A stretch of 64,000 nt of DNA from Brevundimonas sp. (GTDB lineage Bacteria > Pseudomonadota > Alphaproteobacteria > Caulobacterales > Caulobacteraceae), in the NCBI RefSeq assembly GCF_013912065.1, contig NZ_JACESA010000012.1:47846-111845 (forward strand), read 5' to 3'. Below are positions 15,893 to 23,961 of this stretch, one piece after another. Numbering within the stretch: the first letter of the stretch is position 1; every line of letters begins with the position of its first letter. The notes below the pieces were generated by a model. That model searched no databases. It saw only the letters and a program-made list of their open reading frames with translations, and was not told the DNA's origin. The translations under genes and the position numbers were made by a program.

Positions 15893-16246
15893 ATGACATC
15901 GCAACACCAGGTCGTCGCCATCGTGCCCGCGCGAGACATGGACGTCAGCGAAGCCTTCTATCGCCGCCTGGGCTTCGCGGTCGTCAGCGACTACGGCGAT
16001 TATCGTCTGCTGGAAGACGGACGCGGGGGGAGTCTTCATCTCAACGCCACACCCGGCTGGCCCGCCCGGATCGAGGACAACGCCCTCGGTCTCTACATCT
16101 ATGTCGAGGATGTGGACGCCGCCGCCGAAAACGTGCGCGACCTCATCATCGGCGCAGGGCCGGAAATGAAGCCATGGGGCATGTACGAGTTCGCCGTCAG
16201 CGATCCCAACGGCGCACTCGTCCGCGTGGGTCGAAAACCGGACTGA
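15893..16246 (+). CDS. VOC-superfamily protein (bleomycin-resistance/glyoxalase-like)
   Basis: A 117-residue single VOC unit with two beta-alpha-beta-beta-beta modules. VVAIVPARDMDVSEAFYRRL opens the first module, and GMYEFAVSDPNGALVRVG closes the second. This size and the DPNGALVRVG end match dimeric bleomycin-binding-type proteins, which either sequester a drug or act as metal dioxygenases or lyases. The usual metal residues are only partly evident, so a binding role is possible. GGAGGC lies at 15876-15881, 11 nt before ATG 15893. The 3' end is 3 bp from the convergent pdeA-like gene. Confidence 0.85.
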   Translation: MTSQHQVVAIVPARDMDVSEAFYRRLGFAVVSDYGDYRLLEDGRGGSLHLNATPGWPARIEDNALGLYIYVEDVDAAAENVRDLIIGAGPEMKPWGMYEFAVSDPNGALVRVGRKPD

Positions 16247-16249
16247 AGC

Positions 16250-17917
16250 CTAGGCCGACCGCTGTTTCAGCGGCGCCGTGCCGTCGGCCAGGCTTTCGGC
16301 CAGATAGACCTCGGCCTCCTGGGCCGGCAGCGCCGGCGCATAGCCGAAGCCCTGGCCGTAGTGGCACTGGGCCTCCAGCAGCAGGGCGGCCAGATCGGCG
16401 TTCTCCACCCCTTCGGCGACGACCTCCAGCGACAGGTCGCGGCCCAGGTTGACCACCGACTTGACGATCTTGGCCGAGCCCTCGTCCTTGTTCATCGTCA
16501 GGACGAAATAGCGGTCGATCTTCAGCGTATCGAACGGTAGGCGCGCCAGATAGGAGAGGGACGAGAAGCCGGTGCCGAAATCATCCAGCGCCAGCGACGC
16601 CCCGACGTCCTTCAGCGACTGAAGCACTTCGGCGGCGTGCGCGGTGTCGCGCATGATGTCGCCCTCGGTCACTTCCAGTTTCAGCGCGCCCTTGGGCAGG
16701 CCGCTTTCCTTGATGATCCGGGCCACGTCCTCGCACAGGTGCGGGCGTTCGATCTCGCCGACCGACAGATTGACGCTGCAGAACAGTTTGCCGGCCAGGG
16801 GGTGGCGCTGGATCCATTCGGCCAGTTGCCGCGCCGACTGGGTCATCATCAAGAGGCCCAGGTCGTTCATCATGCCCAGGTCGGCCGTCAGCCCCAGGAA
16901 CTCGTCCGGCGGCACCAGGCCGCGCCGCGGGTGACGCCAGCGCGCCAGGGCCTCGAACCCCGCCACGGCGCCGGTGTTCAGGTTCACGATCGGCTGGAAG
17001 AAGGGCACGATCTCGCCGCGCACGAAGGCGTTGCGCAGGTCCGCCTCCAGCGCCAGGCGGCTGAGGCTGTCGCTTTCCAACGCCCGGCCATACGCCGCCG
17101 ATCCGCCGCGCCCGGCGCCCTTGGCCGATTCGACGGCTAGTTCCACCCGGCGCAGCAGTTCCGAGGCGTCCGGCGCGTCCGGCCCGCCCTCGACCACCAC
17201 GGCGCCGATGGAGACGGTCGGATAGATGTCGAAGCCCGCCACCCGCAGGGGCTGTTCCAGCGCCTCGCGCAGCCGATAGCTGGTGTGCGAGGCGGTCTTG
17301 GGCACGATGATGGCGAATTCGTCCTCGCCGATCCGCGCCGGGGACGCGTCCTTGGAGAAGGCGGCGGCCAGACGCGAGCCCAGGGCCGACAGCACCAGGT
17401 CTGTCCGTTCGTGACCCAGGGCCTCGTTCAGACGCCTCAGCCGGTCGACGTCGCCGACCACGATCTCATACTCGCCCGACTGGGTCAGAACCTCGCCGAC
17501 GCGGGCGACAAAGGCGCGGCGATCCAGCAGCCCGGTCAGGGTGTCGCGATCCGAACCGGCGAACTTGGTCTCCAGCGCCACCACGCCGGCGGCGCGCAGC
17601 CCGTCCTCCAGCCAGACGCCGCGCCACAGGCAGGTCTCGGATCCGCGCATGCGCAGGCGCACGGCGACCTCGGTCCCCTCCTCCTGCGGCTTCAGCATTT
17701 TTTCGGCCAGCGACCGATCCTGCGGCAGGGCCGAGGCGACGAAGCCGGCGCCCGAACATTCCGGCGCCAGCGGGCCCAGGCCCAGGGCGCGTGTCGCCCC
17801 GGTGAAGCGCAGCTCATCCTGGGCGGGGGTCCAGACCCACAGGGCCGTGTCCGCCGCCGCCAGCGCCTCGATGGCGGTGGTGGCGTCCCAGGCCAGGGAT
17901 CGGGATCGCGCGTTCAA
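16250..17917 (-). CDS. pdeA: PdeA-like c-di-GMP phosphodiesterase (PAS - degenerate GGDEF - EAL)
   Basis: The 555-residue protein has an N-terminal PAS-like region (about 20-115), a GGDEF domain whose active-site motif is GEDEF (197-201), and an EAL domain with E322-A323-L324 and DDFGTGFSSL. This layout, length and GEDEF motif match Caulobacter PdeA, in which the inactive GGDEF domain binds GTP and stimulates the EAL domain to hydrolyse c-di-GMP to pGpG during the swarmer stage. PdeA is cleared by ClpXP with CpdR; the C-terminus here is LKQRSA. Orthology was not tested by search. A GNAT gene lies 13 bp upstream on the same strand. Confidence 0.78.
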   Translation of the reverse strand: MNARSRSLAWDATTAIEALAAADTALWVWTPAQDELRFTGATRALGLGPLAPECSGAGFVASALPQDRSLAEKMLKPQEEGTEVAVRLRMRGSETCLWRGVWLEDGLRAAGVVALETKFAGSDRDTLTGLLDRRAFVARVGEVLTQSGEYEIVVGDVDRLRRLNEALGHERTDLVLSALGSRLAAAFSKDASPARIGEDEFAIIVPKTASHTSYRLREALEQPLRVAGFDIYPTVSIGAVVVEGGPDAPDASELLRRVELAVESAKGAGRGGSAAYGRALESDSLSRLALEADLRNAFVRGEIVPFFQPIVNLNTGAVAGFEALARWRHPRRGLVPPDEFLGLTADLGMMNDLGLLMMTQSARQLAEWIQRHPLAGKLFCSVNLSVGEIERPHLCEDVARIIKESGLPKGALKLEVTEGDIMRDTAHAAEVLQSLKDVGASLALDDFGTGFSSLSYLARLPFDTLKIDRYFVLTMNKDEGSAKIVKSVVNLGRDLSLEVVAEGVENADLAALLLEAQCHYGQGFGYAPALPAQEAEVYLAESLADGTAPLKQRSA

Positions 17918-17930
17918 GGCTGTCGCCCCC

Positions 17931-18533
17931 TCAAGACGGCGTAGGGTCGCCGCGGTCGAACTCGTCCTCGACGAGGCCGAACAGAAGATGATCTGCCCAC
18001 TCGCCGTTAATTTTCAAATAAGCCCGCGCCCTGCCCTCGTGTCGAAAACCCGTTTTTTCCAGCACACGCCGCGAGGCGTGATTGGACGGCAGGCAGGCGG
18101 CCTCCAGACGGTGCAGTTTCAGCCGGTCGAAGGCGTATCCCACCACCGCCCGCATCGCGGCCGTCGCATGGCCCCGTCCGGCGTAGGGCTGGCCGATCCA
18201 GTAGCCCAGGGTGCCGGTCTCGGCGACGCCGCGCCGCACGTTCGACAGGGTCACGGCGCCGACCAGGGTTCGCCCTCCGTCGATGAAGACGAAGAAGGGC
18301 CAGGCGTTGCCCAGATCCATCTCGCGCGCATAGATCGACAGCCGACGTCGGAACGCGGCCTTGCTAAGGTCGTCGTCGGGCCAGGCCGGCTCCCAGGGCT
18401 GCAGATAGTCCCGCGACCCGTCGCGCAGCCCGGACCAGGCGGCATAATCGGATGCGCGCGGCGGCCGCAACAGCACGCCGTCACCCCGGACCACCGGTCC
18501 GGCCACATCGCTCATCCAGTCCAGGAGGGCCAT
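17931..18533 (-). CDS. GNAT-family N-acetyltransferase (RimJ/RimL type)
   Basis: A 200-residue acetyltransferase with the RimJ-like pattern: LLRPPRASDYAAW near the N-terminus, TLGYWIGQPYAGRGHATAAM carrying the acetyl-CoA-binding loop, and LEAACLPSNHASRRVLEKTGF. The product probably acetylates a protein N-terminus or small amine using acetyl-CoA. The target cannot be named. It lies 13 bp upstream of the pdeA-like gene on the same strand and may share its transcript. Confidence 0.9.
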   Translation of the reverse strand: MALLDWMSDVAGPVVRGDGVLLRPPRASDYAAWSGLRDGSRDYLQPWEPAWPDDDLSKAAFRRRLSIYAREMDLGNAWPFFVFIDGGRTLVGAVTLSNVRRGVAETGTLGYWIGQPYAGRGHATAAMRAVVGYAFDRLKLHRLEAACLPSNHASRRVLEKTGFRHEGRARAYLKINGEWADHLLFGLVEDEFDRGDPTPS

Positions 18534-18647
18534 CGCGCTGCAACCTAGCGCGCCGCCGGCCGCTTGGCGACAGACGCACGGGAATCTGATCGCGACGGAG
18601 TTTTGTTTCCGACGCGTTACAATGGGACCGACGGACAGGAGACCGCC

Positions 18648-20072
18648 ATGGCCGCATCCCCGACCGACGCCGCCATCGCCGTGACCCGGCTGGGTCTAGG
18701 GGCGCGCCCTGGCGAGATCGACCGCGTCGCCGCCGATCCGCGCGGCTGGGCCGTCGCTCAGATCCGGCGAGACGGCGCGCCCCAGCCGACGGGCGACTTC
18801 ACGCCGTCCGAACAGCGGATGGCGGAATTCCTCGCCTATCAGACCAGCCAAGCGCAAAGCCGAACCGATGGGGCGACAGGCGACGCGGCCGAGCCCACCG
18901 CCGCGGCCACCCGTCAGGCCCGTCAGGCGGAGCGGCGCGACATCACCGAGGACACGGCCCAGGCCTTTCTCGCCCGCGCCCGGCTGGGCGCCGAGACGGA
19001 ACGGGGCTTCGCCGAACGCTGGGCCCTGTTCTGGGCCAACGCTCTCACCGTCTCCGCCGTCAGATTCTCCAGCGGCGCCTTCATCGACCAGTATGAGCGC
19101 GAGGCGATCCGCCCAAACGTCTTCGGCAGGTTCGAGGACCTGGCGATCGCCGCAGAACAGCATCCGGCCATGCTCTTGTACCTGGACCAGGTCCGTTCGG
19201 CCGGCCCAGACAGCAGGGCGGGGACGCGCCGCAAGGTCGGTCTGAACGAGAATCTGGCCCGCGAGATGCTGGAGCTCCACACCGTGGGCGCCGACGCCGG
19301 CTATACTCAGGCGGACGTCACCGAACTGGCCCGGGCCCTGACCGGCTGGTCGACGCCGGGACGCCAGGACCCGCAGGGCGCCCGACAGTCCGCGCGTCAG
19401 ATCGAGGTCGGGCGCAATGGCTTCGTCTTCCGGGCCAATATCCACGAACCCGGCGGCCGCACCGTGCTGGGCAAGACCTATCCGCAGGCAGGCAAGGCCC
19501 AGGGCGAGGCCATATTGCGCGACCTGGCCCGACACCCCGCCACGGCGAAACGCCTGTCGCGCCGGATCGCGGCCCATTTCGTCTCCGACACGCCGCCTGA
19601 ACGCCTGGTCGCCCGACTGGAAGCGGCCTGGACGGAATCAGACGGAGACCTGACCCAGGTCGCCCGCGCCTTGGTCGAGGCCCCCGAGACCTGGACGCCC
19701 CAGCTGGCCAAGATCAAGACGCCCTATGAGTTCATCGTCTCGACCCACAGGGCGCTGAACAGTCGGCCCGAGCGGATCCTGCCTCTGCGTCAGGCCCTCG
19801 TCACGATGGGCCAACCGCCCTTCGCCGCCCCGTCGCCCGAGGGCTGGCCCGACACGGCCGCCGACTGGGCCGGCCCCGACGCCTTGGTCAAGCGGCTGAA
19901 CTGGGCGCAGTCGGCCGCCGCGGTCGCCCGACTGTCGGACGTCGACGCCACGGCGGCCGACGCCCTGAGAGATCGGCTGTCCGAGCGCACCCGCCTGGCC
20001 GTCGCCCGGGCCGAAAGCCGCACCGAAGCCTTGACCCTTCTCCTCATGTCGCCGGAGTTCCAGCGCCGATGA
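18648..20072 (+). CDS. DUF1800 family protein
   Basis: The 474-residue product shows DUF1800 landmarks: AVTRLGLGARPGEID at the N-terminus, RWALFWANALTVS, LNENLAREMLELHTVG and VTELARALTGW. The family almost always sits next to a DUF1501 gene, as here, where the two overlap by 4 nt (ATGA). Function is unassigned. No signal peptide is visible on this member although its partner has one. ACAGGAGA precedes ATG 18648; the earlier in-frame ATG at 18564 lacks a ribosome-binding site. Confidence 0.93.
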   Translation: MAASPTDAAIAVTRLGLGARPGEIDRVAADPRGWAVAQIRRDGAPQPTGDFTPSEQRMAEFLAYQTSQAQSRTDGATGDAAEPTAAATRQARQAERRDITEDTAQAFLARARLGAETERGFAERWALFWANALTVSAVRFSSGAFIDQYEREAIRPNVFGRFEDLAIAAEQHPAMLLYLDQVRSAGPDSRAGTRRKVGLNENLAREMLELHTVGADAGYTQADVTELARALTGWSTPGRQDPQGARQSARQIEVGRNGFVFRANIHEPGGRTVLGKTYPQAGKAQGEAILRDLARHPATAKRLSRRIAAHFVSDTPPERLVARLEAAWTESDGDLTQVARALVEAPETWTPQLAKIKTPYEFIVSTHRALNSRPERILPLRQALVTMGQPPFAAPSPEGWPDTAADWAGPDALVKRLNWAQSAAAVARLSDVDATAADALRDRLSERTRLAVARAESRTEALTLLLMSPEFQRR

Positions 20073-21250
20073 CCTGTCTCGCTCTCAACCGACGCGCCCT
20101 GCTGGGCGCAGCCTCCGCCGGCCTGGGCCTGGCCTTCGCCGGGCGCGTCGCCGCGCAGTCGGGCGCGCCCCGAAACAAGCTGGTCGTGGTCATCGCCCGC
20201 GGCGCCATGGACGGCTTGTCCGTGACGGTTCCCCATGCCGATCCGAACTATGCGGCTCTGCGCGGTAGTCTGGCCCTGGCGGCGCCGGGCGAGGCGGACG
20301 GCGTGCTGGACCTCGGCGAGGGTTTCGGCCTGCACCCCGCGCTTACGGGCATGCACGACCTCCACGAACAGGGCCAACTGAGGTTCGCGCCCGCTGTCGC
20401 CCTGCCGGTGCGGGTGCGATCCCATTTCGACGCCCAGGATGTGCTCGAGAACGGCGGCGAAGCCCTGCGCCAACAAGACGACGGTTGGCTGAACCGCGCC
20501 ATCGTCGCCGCAGGCGGAACCACGCTCAGAGGTCTGTCGATCGGCGCCCAGACGCCGCTGATCCTGCGCGGCGACGCCCCTGTCTCGAGCTGGGCGCCGG
20601 GCGGTCGGGTGCGGGGCGACGACCGGATCGCCTCCCTGCTTCAGGATCTCTATGTCGACGACCCGATGCTCGGCCCGAACCTGGCCAGCGGACTTGCGAC
20701 CGAGAATCTGATCAGCATGGGGGGCAAGGGCGAGGTCCTCAGACGCAACGATGTCCCGGGCCTGGGTCGCGCGATCGCCCGGCTTATGACCGGGGCCGAA
20801 GGGGCCGATGTGGTCGCCGTCTCGCTGGACGGCTGGGACACTCATGCGGGCCAGAAGGGCCAGCTTCAGGTGCGTCTGACGGGTCTGGACCAGTTGGTTT
20901 CGGGATTGAAGGACGGTCTGGCCGAAGACTGGTCCCGCACAGTCGTCGTGGTGGCGACCGAGTTCGGCCGCACCGCCCGCACCAACGGAACCCAGGGCAC
21001 CGACCATGGCACGGGTTCGTCGCTGCTGCTGGCGGGTGGGGCGCTGAGGCCCGGCGGTCTGATCGGCGACTGGCCGACCCTGGCCGACAATCGCCTGTTC
21101 GACGGCCGCGATCTGGCCCCGACGCTGGACGTCCGGTCCGTATTCAAGGGGGTGCTGCGCGACCATATGGGCGTCGACCGCGCCGCCCTGGATTCCCGGG
21201 TCTTCCCAGGCAGCGCGGCCGAGGCGCCGACGATGAACGGTCTGGTCTGA
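20069..21250 (+). CDS. DUF1501 family protein with Tat signal
   Basis: The 393-residue protein has a twin-arginine leader (NRRALLGAASAGLGLAFAG, cleavage near VAAQS), so it is expected to be exported folded. The mature part has KLVVVIARGAMDGLSV, SLDGWDTHAG and VVVATEFGRTARTNGTQGTD with TDHGTG. These belong to the alkaline-phosphatase/sulfatase-like DUF1501 fold and contain plausible metal ligands. Together with DUF1800 it forms a conserved two-gene unit of unknown function, translationally coupled through ATGA at 20069-20072. Confidence 0.93.
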   Translation: MTCLALNRRALLGAASAGLGLAFAGRVAAQSGAPRNKLVVVIARGAMDGLSVTVPHADPNYAALRGSLALAAPGEADGVLDLGEGFGLHPALTGMHDLHEQGQLRFAPAVALPVRVRSHFDAQDVLENGGEALRQQDDGWLNRAIVAAGGTTLRGLSIGAQTPLILRGDAPVSSWAPGGRVRGDDRIASLLQDLYVDDPMLGPNLASGLATENLISMGGKGEVLRRNDVPGLGRAIARLMTGAEGADVVAVSLDGWDTHAGQKGQLQVRLTGLDQLVSGLKDGLAEDWSRTVVVVATEFGRTARTNGTQGTDHGTGSSLLLAGGALRPGGLIGDWPTLADNRLFDGRDLAPTLDVRSVFKGVLRDHMGVDRAALDSRVFPGSAAEAPTMNGLV

Positions 21251-21257
21251 TCGAAGA

Positions 21258-21449
21258 TCAGGCCGCCTCGGACGAGGTTTCCTTGCAGATGCGGTTCAGG
21301 TCGGCGCGGATCGAACTGCCCTGGAAGTGGGAAATCTCGGCGCTCGAGTATCCTTCGCCCGACAGCGCCTTGACGACATCGCCGGTGTTCAGACATTCGG
21401 GGGTGCGGGCGAGCTGATAGGCGCGCTCCACGACATGGGTGCGGTTCAT
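21258..21449 (-). CDS. Small conserved-looking protein, unknown function
   Basis: A 63-residue acidic-to-neutral protein without membrane segment or signal peptide. From ATG 21449 it reads MNRTHVVERAYQLARTPECL and continues with a helix-rich pattern (TGDVVKALSGEGYSSAEISH). It suggests a small three-helix domain, perhaps a DNA- or protein-binding unit. AGGAAAGG lies 8-15 nt upstream. It is divergent from the cold-shock gene and convergent with the DUF1501 gene. I do not recognise the family. The longer frame to 21629 is less likely because of the ribosome-binding site. Confidence 0.6.
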   Translation of the reverse strand: MNRTHVVERAYQLARTPECLNTGDVVKALSGEGYSSAEISHFQGSSIRADLNRICKETSSEAA

Positions 21450-21687
21450 GTTGGGGCCTTTCCTTGTGGTTACTGAACGCCCTCCAAGCTCGACCGTTCC
21501 CCCCGCCCCGATATTGATCTCATCGGTCGCGCTTGCATTTGTCACAAAGACCTGAGCACATAGGGCTCGTCGATCTCTCTGCGTAACGCCCACTCTCTCT
21601 GCGAACGCACGAGTCCAGGCCGCTCCCATTCAGACCCGACAGGCCGAACGGACGTTCCCTCGGTCAATTTCTAACGGAGGTCTCAAA

Positions 21688-21900
21688 ATGGCTACCGGCA
21701 CTGTTAAATGGTTCAACCCCACCAAGGGTTACGGCTTCATCCAACCCGACGACGGCGGCAAGGACGTCTTCGTCCACATTTCGGCTGTTGAAGCCGCCGG
21801 CCTGCGCGGCCTGGACGAAAACCAGAAGGTTTCCTACGAGCTGGAACGCGACAAGCGTTCGGGCAAGGAATCGGCTGGCCAGCTCCAGACCGTCGGCTGA
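21688..21900 (+). CDS. CspA-family cold-shock protein
   Basis: A 70-residue single cold-shock domain with RNP1-like KGYGFIQP and RNP2-like VFVHISAV. It binds single-stranded nucleic acid and acts as an RNA chaperone. A strong AACGGAGG sits 7 nt before ATG 21688. The 238-bp upstream gap, free of genes, leaves room for the long 5' leader typical of csp mRNAs. A strong intrinsic terminator follows 22 bp after the stop, so the transcript is probably monocistronic. Confidence 0.96.
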   Translation: MATGTVKWFNPTKGYGFIQPDDGGKDVFVHISAVEAAGLRGLDENQKVSYELERDKRSGKESAGQLQTVG

Positions 21901-21921
21901 TTTCAGCACACGTCTGAACGG

Positions 21922-21954
21922 AAACGGCGGCTCCTCACGGAGCCGCCGTTTTCA
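21922..21954 (+). terminator. Intrinsic terminator of the cold-shock gene
   Basis: A perfect 13-bp stem, AAACGGCGGCTCC / GGAGCCGCCGTTT, with TCAC loop and a short T-run on the plus strand. The same stem sequence recurs at 46168-46197. Confidence 0.85.
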
Positions 21955-21999
21955 ATTGGGCCACCGGGTGGTGCGTCGGGCCTATTGCCTGTCGTGGAC

Positions 22000-23220
22000 T
22001 TATTCGGTCCCGAAGTCGGCTTGCTGCTGGCTCCAGTCATGCAGGGGCAGATCCAGCACAGGACAGGCGACGCCGCGGGCGGGTTTCTCCAACATGTCTG
22101 TCACGGCGGGACCCGTGAGAAAGGGCGCGGCGTATTCGATACAGCTGTTGAGCTCGCGCTTGGTGGTGACGTCGCTGATCCCCTGCCGGACCCTGCGGCG
22201 CTGATAGACAGGCGCCTCCTTCATGAACCGGGTGATCGCCTTCAGACGCGCCGCTTCCGTGGTCTTCGGCAGGACCAGGGTGACGCTGTCCGCCAGGCCC
22301 GGAGGCAGATCGTCGATCTGGAACGCCGGGTCAGTGACCCGAAGGTCGATGCGGCCGAAGAAGGGTTCCAGATAGGTCTTGAGCTGCGACAGGGCCCAGA
22401 AGCTCGGCGCGCGCGGCGTCTCATAAACAGCCGCCGCCAACTGCCCCCGTTTCGCTCGCGGCAGGGCCTCCAGCCACGGCAACAACTCGGCGCGAGTGCT
22501 CATCTTGACGATCGAGGAGAAGCTGATCGGGAAGAACATTATACCCACGGAAAGGCCGCGAACCGCCTCCAGTCCGCCCTCCAGCGTGGGAATATCATAT
22601 TCGGGCTGATCGCCGTCGGCGCGAACCGGCTCGAAGCCGTAGTTCGCTGTTGGGGTTTCCCGCCAGACGGCGACGTTGCCGATGAAGGTTTCACGCCCGG
22701 TGTGATAGACGCCTCTGTAAACGACCCGAGCGGGTTCCGGCGTCGGGGCCTCCTGAGCCAGTTGCTCCATCGACGGCTGCCCCGTCACGGGGCCGCCTTT
22801 CGGCACGATCGAAGTCACCTCGTCGGTGGTGATCCGGCAAACCCGGCCCGCCAGGAGGCCGTCGTCTTCTCCCGACAGGATGGCGGAAAGCTCTTTTGCC
22901 GTCATGCCGGAAAACCGCATGATGTCGGCCTGATTGCCCTCGAACATCAGCAGGGTGATCTCGCCGTCGCCCACGTCGCCGAACAACTTGTGCTGGAGGT
23001 CGCGAGCGAGTCCCTGAAGTTCTCTTGCATCCAGGGCGGTGGCGCGCGGATCGGCCAATACGAAGGAATGCGGGGCGACCTGACCGTAGCGCCTGGGCCA
23101 AAGCCAGGTCGTCTCGAAATAGGCGCCCGCCACCTTGGCGGTGAGGTTCGCTATTCTCTCCGGGTCGGCAGCCTGAAGCTCGTCGGCGACGAAGATTTTA
23201 AGGCAGGCGACGGCGGTCAT
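22000..23220 (-). CDS. 406-residue protein of unknown function, possibly EAL-related
   Basis: The 406-residue product has no signal peptide or transmembrane segment. The N-terminus reads MTAVACLKIFVADELQAAD; the middle has LLMFEGNQADIMRFSGM and VYRGVYHTGRETFIGNVAVW. The C-terminal half includes LSVGIMFFPISFSSIV, FFGRIDLRVTDPAFQIDDLP and AAPFLTGPAVTDML. The spacing and the final TGPAV recall degenerate EAL-type domains that keep a fold without catalytic residues, but this is weak. No standard catalytic motif is present. It stands alone with 120 bp of gene-free sequence upstream, containing a small CAACCC/GGGTTG hairpin at 23249-23264. Confidence 0.65.
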   Translation of the reverse strand: MTAVACLKIFVADELQAADPERIANLTAKVAGAYFETTWLWPRRYGQVAPHSFVLADPRATALDARELQGLARDLQHKLFGDVGDGEITLLMFEGNQADIMRFSGMTAKELSAILSGEDDGLLAGRVCRITTDEVTSIVPKGGPVTGQPSMEQLAQEAPTPEPARVVYRGVYHTGRETFIGNVAVWRETPTANYGFEPVRADGDQPEYDIPTLEGGLEAVRGLSVGIMFFPISFSSIVKMSTRAELLPWLEALPRAKRGQLAAAVYETPRAPSFWALSQLKTYLEPFFGRIDLRVTDPAFQIDDLPPGLADSVTLVLPKTTEAARLKAITRFMKEAPVYQRRRVRQGISDVTTKRELNSCIEYAAPFLTGPAVTDMLEKPARGVACPVLDLPLHDWSQQQADFGTE

Positions 23221-23340
23221 CAGGAATATTTAAAGGCTTATGGTTAAGCAACCCCTGCGGGTTGTCGTGAATATCACACAATGCCGGTCAGGGAGTTGGG
23301 AAAGCCGCACGGGAGCAGTCCTCAATCCCAGGTCGGACGA

Positions 23341-23895
23341 TCAGCCCTTGATCTTCTCAATCCACTTCGCGAACGCGTCCGTGAATCCCTCCAGGAAATC
23401 GCGGGTCCCGTCGGACTTCAGCCGGCCGTCATCGTCCAGCAGGTCCGCGACATTGCCGAGATAGGCCTCGGGCTGCTGCATCACCGGCATGTCGAGGAAG
23501 ACCAGCGGCTGGCGCAGGTGGTGGTTGGCGCCGAAGGCTCCGATGGCGCCGGGCGAGACGCTGACGATGGCGGCCGGCTTGCCCGACCATATGCTGTGGC
23601 CATAGGGGCGCGAGCCGACGTCGAGGGCGTTCTTCAGCGCGCCGGGGATCGAGCGATTATATTCCGGCGTCACGAACAGCACGGCCTGGGCGCCCGACAC
23701 CTCGGCCCTGAAACGCGTCCAGGCCTGGGGCGCGTCCTCGGTCTCCAGATCGGGATTGTACAGCGGCAGATCGCCGATCTCGACCATATCCAGCGCCAGC
23801 GTCGGGGCGGCCAGCGTCTTCAGCTCAAGGGCGATGGCGCGGGAATAGGAGCCGTGTCTCAGACTGCCGACGATCAGGGCGACGCGGACGGACAT
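23341..23895 (-). CDS. NADPH-dependent FMN reductase family protein
   Basis: A 184-residue flavodoxin-like reductase. VALIVGSLRHGSYSRAIA is the phosphate-binding N-terminus, LPLYNPDLE follows, and VLFVTPEYNRSIPGALKNAL is the conserved FMN-binding segment. Such proteins reduce free flavin, quinones or chromate with NAD(P)H. GGAG 7 nt before ATG 23895 fixes the start, and the upstream in-frame ATG is rejected. It is the last minus-strand gene after the M16 peptidase gene, separated by about 65 bp. Confidence 0.93.
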   Translation of the reverse strand: MSVRVALIVGSLRHGSYSRAIALELKTLAAPTLALDMVEIGDLPLYNPDLETEDAPQAWTRFRAEVSGAQAVLFVTPEYNRSIPGALKNALDVGSRPYGHSIWSGKPAAIVSVSPGAIGAFGANHHLRQPLVFLDMPVMQQPEAYLGNVADLLDDDGRLKSDGTRDFLEGFTDAFAKWIEKIKG

Positions 23896-23961
23896 GGGGG
23901 TGCTCCGGCTCTGCAAATCTTGCGCGACACTCCCACAACCGAGGCCGCGAGGAAAGGGCGG

